The position numbers and the translations under genes were made by a program. Below the pieces are notes generated by a model. It searched no databases, had not been told where the DNA came from, and saw only the letters and a program-made list of their open reading frames with translations. From the NCBI GenBank assembly GCA_963921825.1, contig OY997596.1, positions 1,865,001 to 1,929,000 of the forward strand: a stretch of DNA of 64,000 nucleotides, read 5' to 3'. Below, piece after piece: positions 56,224 through 64,000 of the stretch (position 1 is the stretch's first letter; every line of letters starts with the position of its first letter). This stretch comes from Erodium maritimum (lineage: Eukaryota > Streptophyta > Magnoliopsida > Geraniales > Geraniaceae).

Positions 56224-57455
56224 TTCTCTGAAACACAGACACTTATACATAAGAGTGTGAGCAAATCAAAGCTGAGTGTGTTTGATAAACCTGAATCACA
56301 GTGTTGATAAAAGCACAGGACAGTTGTGATAAACACACATAATAAGACTGATAAACACAGATCACAGTGTTGATAAAAGTACAATACAGTTGTGATAAAC
56401 ACAGATACTAAGACTGATAAACATACATTATAGAGCTGATAAAAAAACAATGCAATGTTGATAAAAATGAATACAAATGTTGATAACTCACAGAGTTGAT
56501 ACTTATTCAATACTAAAAAATATAAGTGATAAATCTATCTCACAGAGTTGATAAATGTGAATGTCAATGTTGATAAAACACAGATACACCACCTCTCGCA
56601 TATTCAACCCTCCCCAATTCAAACTTCAAAATGCATACCAAGCTTCACTTCAGTCATGAAAACATTCTTTTACTCAACCAGAAAACACATTGTCATGCTT
56701 ACCAATCGTATACAACCACAAAACACATTATCTGAGATCAAACTTCGAAATCAGTACATGCTCACAGACATATCATCAAAAAATCAAAATCAACACGCAT
56801 GCAAATGAAAATGAGACGATCAAACGCAGAATACAAGAGATTTACAAGTTTTAGACAACACAAAATGCACAATCAAACACAAAACCAAGATCAAACATCA
56901 ACGCACATGCAGTTAAGTTGAAAAATAACTAAAAACAGAGCACAAAGCTTTCCAAACCCTGAATATATGTTCCTCCCTCCGGAAATCGCATACAAAAACG
57001 CTTTGAAGTAACAAAATCAACTATCGAACTCAAAAACTAGGTCAAAATCGACTGGATTTCAAAAATAAATCCCTAAATCAGTGAAGCTTATCACAACAGA
57101 AAATGATCAACACAACGAGAATCGGAGACCAAACCTCAATATGATGCGTAGAACTCAACCGGAACTTTGGATTTTGCTTGAGATTGACGAAAAACACGAA
57201 GAAAACCGCACAAAAATGACGACCGAGCGAGAAGAAGAAGCTGAGAGCGAGAGCGAGTGCGTGCGTGCGTGAGAGTTGTGTCTGATAGATAGGAACAGTC
57301 GCGTAGTGGAGAAGAACAAAATGAAATTACGATTTAATCCTCACAAAACTAAGAAATATTACAAAAATGCCACCGAATTGTGCTGTTTTTTTTCTTCTAA
57401 CAGAAGTCAACAAGTCAACATCCTACTAATAATCTCAGCCATCCATTTGTGAAAT

Positions 57456-57521
57456 GAATGGCTTGGATTGGTTTACACAGTTTTTAGATTAAGCTATGGT
57501 TTCTATTTGATTTTTTCTCAC
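57456..57521 (-). repeat. MULE-2 right terminal inverted repeat (degenerate)
   Basis: Inverted partner of 47796-47861. The inner side continues into a small palindrome, CCATCCATTTGTGAAATGAATGG, at about 57438-57462, absent as such on the left. Confidence 0.6.
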
Positions 57522-57534
57522 TACTTACTAATTA

Positions 57535-58072
57535 GATCTATTTATGAGATTGATTGGTTTTTTTATATATAAAGATAATTCAAAAACACGTTTCTCAATT
57601 CTCGTACTTAGTACGAATATTACATGTGATTCTCAATTTTCATGATGTCTGGATAAATAGTCAACACACGTTGGACTCTCTCTCGTCCGAGTGAAAACAA
57701 ACACGGCCTGGGCGGGTCCCACTGAGGTTGACCTGGACATCTGGGTCCCACTTTTTGTTTTTGAAAAGTCCTGTTTTTTCTGGTCGATAGTGAACTTTTT
57801 GAACGGAGGGATGAGACTGAAACTTCTTGGTCACCGTTCTTATCATGATATTGAATCTTATTTATTTTTTCAATTCACTGAACCAAACTTCATGACTGAA
57901 GGGATAAGGATTCAGTTAATCTAACTAATTAATGATTCATGGTTTGAATATTCTTTCAAACATGTCACTACTAACCGTCATCTCAAAACGGTTATCTTCT
58001 TGTGATCGTAAGCTATGACTTTCTCAACGATCGTAGAGAGTTTATTGTCAACATGAACAATGAGCGTAGGAT
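57535..58072. other. Spacer right of MULE-2, no gene recognised
   Basis: Short frames on both strands around 57661-57924 have no recognisable domain. Nothing else is defined. Confidence 0.35.
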
Positions 58073-58399
58073 TTAGAGCACCTGCAAGGGTTGTGGCAGG
58101 CGGATCGTTGCAGGGCCTGTCACGGCTCGTCATTGCAGGGCGTTGTTGTAGGGGTGGCGTGGCAGAGCGTCGTTGCAAGATCCTGCAACGACCCGACGCC
58201 GTAGTAGGAGCTATTTTATAGGAGAGAGAATGTTATTTTGCTCCAAAACAACTACAAACAATGGTTCCATACCACTAGTCATGGTTTGTCATTCGAGAGG
58301 TCGTGGTAGGAGTCATGGTATGGACGAGAGAGAAAACCAAAAATTCTTTACCATGGATCCATACTACTAGTTATGGCATGCCATTATGGATGCTCTTAA
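58073..58399. mobile_element. MITE-like element with TTAGAGCA / TGCTCTTAA ends
   Basis: The left end TTAGAGCACCTGCAAGGGTT and the right end, reversed (TTAAGAGCATCCATAATGGC), are a worn inverted repeat of a pattern common in plant MITEs. Inside are CCTGCAACG/CGTTGCAGG blocks and two direct copies of CCATACNACTAGTNATGG. The target duplication is unclear. Confidence 0.45.
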
Positions 58400-58770
58400 C
58401 GCACATGGAAGAGAAGGGGTGCTTTTATAATAGAAAATTATCAACCAAAAACGTCGTGTAAACACCCCCAACTGTACCTACTCTTAGGAATATTTAAAAA
58501 ATGAAATTTCTTTAAGAATAATTGTAAAATCAAAATTGAGGTATTCATTTATATAAATTTATATATTTTTTTCTTGATAATTAACTACCAGCAGTAGAAA
58601 ATGGGTCACAACATAGTGAAATTAATTCTCCAGAAAACATTATGTTAGGGTTTTTTTCTCTAAAACAGAGTCGTAGTACAGAGACAAAACCATGCCTATG
58701 GTCATGGTTATTACCATGACCTATGTCATAGTATGCTTCTAGTTTCTATACATCCTCCTCCTTGCATATT
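58400..58770. other. AT-rich spacer, nothing recognised
   Basis: Contains a repeated ATGGTCATGG/CATGACCTATG block near 58690-58730 and no open frame of note. Confidence 0.35.
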
Positions 58771-59556
58771 TTCTTTGAGTTTTGCGAGAGTTTTCTTGTT
58801 AGGGTTTCTTTCGAACCGTCTCTAACCATCGCGACGTTGGCTTCCTCCGGCCACCAACGATGTGTCTCCCGATCATGTTTTTCATCTGGTTCACCTCGGC
58901 ATCGATCAACCTCACCGCCTTGGAGTCCCGCGACCTCCCTGTATCGGGTTATCGATCCTGATCAATCCCCACGGTCGCTGAAGCCGCCACTGGCGCGTCC
59001 TCCTCCATGGTCTCCACCACCGCACCCTCTGAAGTCGTCGTCGTCGTTGCTGAAGTCGTTGTCGTCATCCCGAACACCGCCTATTCCTGACATCCACCTC
59101 CGCACCTTCCTCGCCCCCTCTATCGATTATGGATCTGGCTAATTGAATTAGTTTTTTTGTCTCCTCTTGAAATCAATTATCGCATGTTCGGTTTAATACA
59201 CGAATTGAGCATGAAGGCTACACCTTGAGCAGTGATTATTGGTTTTGTCATAATTTAGTTTTATTTTCAATTCGCCTTGAAATCAATGATCACATGTTCA
59301 ATTTAATACAACGAATGGAGCGTGAAGGCTACAGCTTGAGTAACAATCATTGGTTTCGTCCTAGTTTCATTTTATTTTCAGTGCACCTTTATGGAAATTC
59401 CAAAACCGGATTACTTGTCTCAGAGTTTTTTGTAAAGAGACCCACTGGGGCTCTTTATAGTATAATGACCCTTTTATTTCGTGGCCATGGATTTTTTTGG
59501 ATGCACTCTTTTGTAATTGATATTTAAAGTAATGAATGTTGCACCTTTCTTCCCCA
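58771..59556 (+). mobile_element. Short LINE-type insertion, plus strand
   Basis: A leader-like start (TTGTTAGGGTTTC), a GC-rich proline/serine frame (58762-59142) and a tail AATGAATGTTGCACCTTTC before a short A run form a reduced LINE derivative. The tail is the same type as the family A copies (GTTGCACC..TTC). A 78-bp tandem duplication (CGCATGTTCGGTTTAATACA and its variant) lies at about 59160-59350. No DUF4283 or reverse transcriptase. Confidence 0.55.
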
Positions 59557-59629
59557 AAAAACTATCAGTAGTTAGAGATCAAAAAAACACATTGACGAAG
59601 ATAATTTCAATCATTTATCAAGGGTAAAA

Positions 59630-60681
59630 AAAAAGTTAATGGTGTAACATAGTGCGGATGTCTTCTCTAGGAGTTCTCGTCGATCCTCGCTAACTAGTGG
59701 CCTTATCATAGTCTGGCTCTGATGTTACTAACCACCCAGTCTTTGTAATTGATCAGTCTCGTTGACCTCATCGTCGTCCCTCCTGGGCATCGTCTCGTTT
59801 ACTCGTCTAATTGGGTCTTTCATCATGGATACGTACCTCCCCTTCAATGCTGCCCTCGCTGTCATTGTCACTATCACGACGAGATCAGTCATGGAAATTG
59901 ATCGTTCTTCCTTCTCCTCTGGAAATCAACTAGCCGCCTCCTTCTCCTCATACGATCAATCGACCACCACCATTGTCGCCTCATTCGTTGCTTCTTCCTC
60001 TTTTTCTTCTGGTGATCAATCGGTCGGCACCAGCGTCGTTGCTTCCGCCGCAAGCATGTTTGCCTACATATGGTGGATCTGCTGAGGTCCCACATATCCC
60101 CCACTGCTCTCCCATCATCCGAGCTCATTGGGGGCCCGATCAAGGCTCCATCATCGAGATTGTGGCGCACCTGATCAATATGGGCTTCTATGCAGGGTCG
60201 TTCTAGCCCCCTCCGTTGGATCGGTACACCGACACCCAGACGAGGACTACGAAGCAGCCTCGCAGGACCAATGATTGAGAGATCGAGCAACTAGGGACGC
60301 ACACCCCTCCCTGCCAGGGTCAGATTCATCTCGACCCCAAGCCTCCCCTCCTTTCCTGGTGTTCTCTCTAGATGCCTGACATTCCCCCTAATGTCTCGAA
60401 AAGGTCTCCACTAATAGACCAATGTGTATCAGACACCACATGGATTTTCAGGTCGAGTCTGAAAAGGAACAAATTGATCTACGACTACACGATTATCATC
60501 AAGAGATTCTACCCCCTCGGTTGGTACCTGGAATAACCATACAATTTAATCATATGCCTAACGTCTCAAATCTATTATTCCATACTATGCCTCACCCTTT
60601 TACTTCTTATAGTTTTCCTTATTGTATTTTTCCATGTTATTCCTTATATTAATATAATTCCACTTCTATGCAAAAAAAAAA
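59630..60681 (+). mobile_element. LINE-type insertion with a 20-bp target duplication
   Basis: The 20-mer ATCATTTATCAAGGGTAAAA occurs at 59610-59629 and 60682-60701 and brackets 1.05 kb that ends in an A-rich tract (60671-60681). Inside are serine/threonine-rich frames (59762-60085, 59973-60206) and proline-rich sequence like the end of LINE ORF1. No knuckle, endonuclease or reverse transcriptase is visible. It looks like a complete insertion of a shortened, non-autonomous copy. Confidence 0.78.
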
Positions 60682-60796
60682 ATCATTTATCAAGGGTAAA
60701 ACCATCCTTTTTGTACAAATTACATTAGAAGACCAGTATTGTTTAATGTACACAAAAGAAAACTACAATTTGCGTAAAATTACGATTATCTTTTGA

Positions 60797-61040
60797 GGTA
60801 ATTCCATTACAGTACCCTAAATCTTTCATATTTCATTTGGAGTACCCTAAATCCTTTTTATGTCACCTTAGTACCCTAAACTTTCATTAATTCATTTGGA
60901 ATACCCTAAATCTTTTTTGTGTCACATCAGTACCTTAAACTTTCATTAATTCCATTTTAGTATCCACTGTTAACTTTTCAACTAATTTTCCATCCAAAAC
61001 AGAAAAAAATGACCATAATCCTTTTTACTGACAACCAAAT
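60797..61040. mobile_element. Single arm of the 41206-type MITE family
   Basis: GAGGTAATTCCATTACAGTA, then repeated AGTACCCTAAATC and GTGTCAC blocks, match one arm of the MITEs at 41206 and 41629, up to the central TTTTCCATCCAAAA region. The other arm is missing; a LINE insertion begins at 61089. Confidence 0.65.
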
Positions 61041-61088
61041 TTAGAATAATTAAAAAGTAACCAAATTTTGTAATTGAGATCAAAACTT

Positions 61089-61943
61089 TTTTTTTGAACG
61101 AAAGGTGCAACTCATTAATTTAAACTCAAATACATCTGAGTGCATCAGGAATAAATCCCTGACCATGAAGAAAAAGAACAGACAAAAGACACAATGGTGT
61201 CGTAGTTTTTTTCATACTATAACCGTCACTGACGGTATTGGATGGGCCAACTATCACTGAGTTGGGATGCCGTATAGGCAAGGACAGAATACGAAGGGGG
61301 GGGGGGGGGGGGGGGGGGTACCGGAGATCCTGAAGGACCTCAACACTGGTGATGGTGGGAGGCAAAGGACCCCTCCTAGGGACAATCCCTAGAGCACTGG
61401 ATTCCTGTCGTCATTGATCCTGAAAAGATGAAGGCAGAAAAAATAAAAAAGACCCACTCGATTAACCAGATCCATAATCGATAGAAGGTTCGAGGAAGGA
61501 GCGGTGGTGGACGCCAAGGAGGAGGCGGTTTCAGAGACGACGGTGATGCCTTCAGAGGCGACGGCGGCGGCTTCAGAGGGGGAAGGGCATTGCTTGAGGC
61601 GGACGCAACCAAGGGGAGTCGCGTGGGCCGTCCTATCGGTGGAGGCCAAGAAGGTGGGGACAGCGCTGGCTGCTTCAGTGGCGGGTGCAAAGATAACGCT
61701 GGAGGAGAAGGAGGAATCGTTGACGAAGAGGACCAGGGTAGATTGCCTCGCCTAGAGAGGAGATCCTCTAACCCCGGCCTAGCAACAACAGAAGAGGCAA
61801 AAGAACAGGGAGAACGTCATGACAACGGAGACGGGAGGGACCGAAACTACACCGAGAGAGACCAAAACTACGCCGAGAAGGATGGAGACTGGGCTGGGGT
61901 GAGACGCGACAAGACGACGCCGAAACCCTAGCAGAGCTCTTCT
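61089..61943 (-). mobile_element. Family A LINE-type insertion with target duplication
   Basis: Poly-T and TTGAACGAAAGGTGCAAC (reversed tail) start it. The flanks GATCAAAACTTTTT and GATCAGAACTTTTT differ at one base. The minus frame 61690-61376 is a proline-rich protein (CRLKQ-less version of the LINE leader ORF) related to 668-985. The minus-strand 5' end near 61930 reads GCTAGGGTTTCGGCG, a LINE-like leader. At 0.85 kb, with both ends present, it is internally shortened and lacks DUF4283, knuckle and reverse transcriptase. Confidence 0.75.
61296..61318. repeat. Run of 23 G
   Basis: An uninterrupted homopolymer of 23 G lies inside the family A copy, at the place where the copies at 440 and 14611 have short G-rich sequence before GGTACC. 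Confidence 0.95.
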
Positions 61944-62780
61944 AGATCAGAACTTTTTAAAAGCTTCAAATAAGAATGATGATAATATTAATTTTATACC
62001 ATCGTCCGGTCTTTAATTATTACATTTCTTAATATGTTTTTTTATTGTTACGTCCATCAGGCATTTGAAATCACTATTTTCATAAATCCAACAAAGGTCA
62101 CTCCAAAAAAAAACTATGTCGATTTTCTTTTTAGTTTTCACTCCAAATTTAGTTGACTCGATTGAATACAACTAATACTAGTCAAGTTTATGTCGTTTTA
62201 CCGTCATAAATTAAAGAGTTGTGAATGTAGAAGCTTAAGACAGCTGAGGTTGAACTGTAAGATGTGTCTTTTTGTGTTTACTTTCTTTTGTTTGGATCCA
62301 AAGAGTTATAAGTACAAAGATTAGCAGTCAATCTCCGGCCATCGGCCAACTTTTGTTCACTATCTATATTTTTTTGTTTTGTTTTGTTCAGAGTCTTCTC
62401 AAAAATTCAATTATATGTTTTAATAATGGTTTGTAAATGTCGTGGTCCTTCACACACGACCTCTACTCGTGCCCCTCGGGCTACTCTTCCTACGCGCTCG
62501 TTCCATCACGTTTTATCTCTATTTGTGTCGCTCATGTTCCTCGTCGCAAAATCATTAGAACGGATGACGAAAAGGAGCGACTTGTTAAGGCATGACTCAA
62601 CAATTCGACTGATCTTATCACTGGAGCATCAAAGAGGGACGGAAAGCATTGTTAAGCCGTGCACAACGAATTTAAAGCGAACAAACTCGATCCTCTCAAC
62701 ATTCTATATGACCGAAGATAAAAGGGATTCGAGACAAAAGTCACATCCCATATGACCAAAGATAAAAGGGATTCGAGGCA
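61944..62780. other. Spacer with an unassigned plus frame
   Basis: AT-rich to about 62380. A frame at 62384-62755 (123 codons) starts basic (KCRGPSHTTSTRAPRAT) but has no recognisable family, and a second frame runs beside it, so it may be a decayed coding piece. A 25-bp duplicated block (GACCNAAGATAAAAGGGATTC) lies at about 62710 and 62756. Confidence 0.3.
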
Positions 62781-64000
62781 CAACAAGGCTCTCTTGTCCC
62801 CGAAGCCCATCCCTAGCCGCCTCCTCTGTGCCCTTCCTTCTCATCGGCGACGTCATCGGCTCCGGCCTGTGATGACGCCGGTAGGGACCTCTGCTTTGGT
62901 GTCTCCTTCCGCTGCTCACGTTTCCTTTTCCCCTCCCCCGTTCTGTTTCAGCTCTTCTCGTCGGAGCCTCTCTGTAGATCTGGTCTCGGCTCGGCTTCCT
63001 CCGACGTTGGTGTCCGCCTCAGCGTGTGGGGAAGCTCACCGGAGCTCTACTCTTCTTGCCAGAGTCTCTCTGTGGATCTGGTCGCAGCTCGTCTTCCTCC
63101 AGCGTTGGTGTCAATCTTAGCGTGTGGGGAAGCCCGTCGGAGCTCTGGTGCTGTTTTTCGAGCCAGATCTGACCTTTGTGGCCACCGATCTAGTCGCTCT
63201 TCCTCGTCGTCGAAGGTGGTTGTGGTGGACCGGTGTTTCGTCGTGGTTTGGTCGGACTATTGTAGATCTAGTATACTCCTTTTCATCGCTGCCTTATTCG
63301 AGTTAAGCTCGTCGGGAGCCCGAGCTGGTTGAGGGTTTTCAGGTGCTGCTCTTGGGCTGCAGCATCGTTCTCGTGTTTTGGCAGCACTTCGTAGTCTTGG
63401 AGGAGTTGGGTCGGCGTCGGTTTCGGATTCTGCTGTTTCGGTTCAGGTGCGGCCATTGGTGAGATGTTGTATCTCTTTACTGGTTTCTGCTTCCTGCTTG
63501 AAGATCAGAGCTCGTTATCGGTAGAAATATCGGTCCTCCGTCTTGGGCCTTTTCTCGGTATTGACCGGTTTTAGGTTTGGGAAGGCTAATTTCGAGCTCT
63601 ATCGCCTGTCTCGGTCTCGACGGTGGAGCGTCTCTCGGGTCATTAAAGGTGTCGTGATCCAGCTCTGGCAGTGGGACACGCTTCTTCATCCTTCATGGTG
63701 TAGATCGTTGTGAAGTTGTTCTTGATGCATCTGGTGATTTGTTTTGTTACCTAGCGGTTCGCTTAAGATCTGGTCGTGGGACGCGTTTCTTCATCCATCA
63801 GGTGTTGATCGTCGTGGATTTTGCGGTTCGTCATGGTGTGGTTACTGATATTCCTTTCCCTCAGTTTAAGATTTGTGTCCCTGCTTTGCCCCTTTATCGT
63901 TATCTGTTTGTTATACATCTACTGTCTTCCACCTTGGTTGGTGGTTAGGGTTCGCCGGTTTAAGGTGTTGGTTGCCAGTGAGTGTTTTGGTCATTACGCC
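62781..64000 (+). other. GC-rich repeat-like region running off the window
   Basis: Leader-like GC-rich sequence with several short frames and two local tandem duplications: about 96 bp at 62951-63150 (CTCTCTGTNGATCTGGTC, CGTTGGTGTC, GCGTGTGGGGAAGC) and about 105 bp at 63672-63830 (GTGGGACNCGNTTCTTCATC). This resembles the leader of a LINE or other retroelement continuing past the right edge, but I see no domain to prove it. Confidence 0.35.

Larger units (their letters stand above)
48480..56580 (+). repeat. Dispersed TTGATAAA motif array throughout MULE-2
   Basis: GTTGATAAA-type units recur at roughly 20-35 bp spacing in the 5' region (48540-49030, for example AGTGTTGATAAATCTTTC), in introns 1 to 3 of the transposase (49925-49985, 50320-50355, 50690-50840), in the convergent intergenic gap (51745-52140), within an intron of the Ulp1-like gene (53475-53755) and in its upstream side (56280-56575). 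They always read TTGATAAA on the plus strand, regardless of the direction of the gene they sit in, and are nearly absent from exons. Confidence 0.85.
47796..57521. mobile_element. MULE-2, Jittery/FAR1-type Mutator-like transposon, about 9.7 kb
   Basis: Both ends carry a degenerate inverted repeat of about 65 bp: left TGAGCTGAAATCCGCTAGAA, right (reversed) TGAGAAAAAATCAAATAGAA; both continue AACC..GCTTAA..AACC.ATCC..GCC.TCCA. Flank ACTAATTA occurs exactly at 47788-47795 and 57527-57534; alternatively the 9-mers next to the TGAG ends agree at 6 of 9. So the exact border is uncertain by a few bases. Inside are a plus-strand FAR1-type transposase (49061-51748) and a converging minus-strand Ulp1-like gene (52297-56223). 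All spacers and introns are filled with TTGATAAA-type repeats. Confidence 0.82.

Noticed and set aside
57691-57924. Plus-strand frame of 77 codons right of MULE-2
   Set aside because: No domain, no splice or promoter support.

Overview
The window is nuclear DNA of a flowering plant, most likely a core eudicot. Its coding genes have plant-type introns, plant-only families (NAC, plant mTERF, a flavanone 3-hydroxylase relative) and long AT-rich intergenic DNA packed with plant transposons. I cannot name the species.

I support four host genes, all on the minus strand: a two-exon single-pass membrane protein of 107 aa (2664-5046); a four-exon membrane-anchored NAC factor of the NAC089/NAC060/NAC040 type (15464-18155); a one-exon organellar mTERF protein, close to MTERF4/BSM/RUG2 (24947-26524); and a one-exon F-box protein like Arabidopsis At2g27310/At2g36090 (39854-40852). 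Broken host sequences are a 3'-truncated flavanone 3-hydroxylase copy (28917-29640) and LRR receptor-kinase scraps (23165-23860).

Everything else is mostly mobile DNA. Two Mutator-like elements (MULEs) stand out. MULE-1 (5885-9994) has about 330-bp terminal inverted repeats, an exact 9-bp target duplication, a decayed MURA-type transposase and a small GRF zinc-finger gene. MULE-2 (about 47796-57521) carries an apparently uninterrupted four-exon FAR1/Jittery-type transposase of 750 aa and, converging on it, a damaged Ulp1-protease-like gene. Each MULE is filled, in its non-coding parts only, with its own short motif repeated in one fixed orientation (TTGATAAA in MULE-2, GGTACTAATNTGAAA in MULE-1). 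This is the strongest candidate for something undescribed.

A second theme is a set of LINE-type insertions that end in poly(A) and often have clear target duplications but carry only an ORF1-like protein (DUF4283-like plus CCHC knuckle) and no reverse transcriptase: 10541-12720, 12727-14585, 18961-21056, 21700-22760, 34100-38096, 44420-46912 and shorter relatives. MITEs with 9-bp duplications and GGG...CCC ends (14929-15163, 41206-41589, 41629-43551) belong to the Mutator group. Nesting is readable in several places: a retroposon inside a MITE (41629-43551), an LTR inside a LINE (34930-37560), a MITE inside a larger inverted-repeat element (26868-27655).

LTR-retrotransposon fossils occupy about 29759-34099 and 34930-37560. 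I saw no rRNA or tRNA gene and no CRISPR array. The last 1.2 kb (62781-64000) is GC-rich, repeat-like and unassigned.
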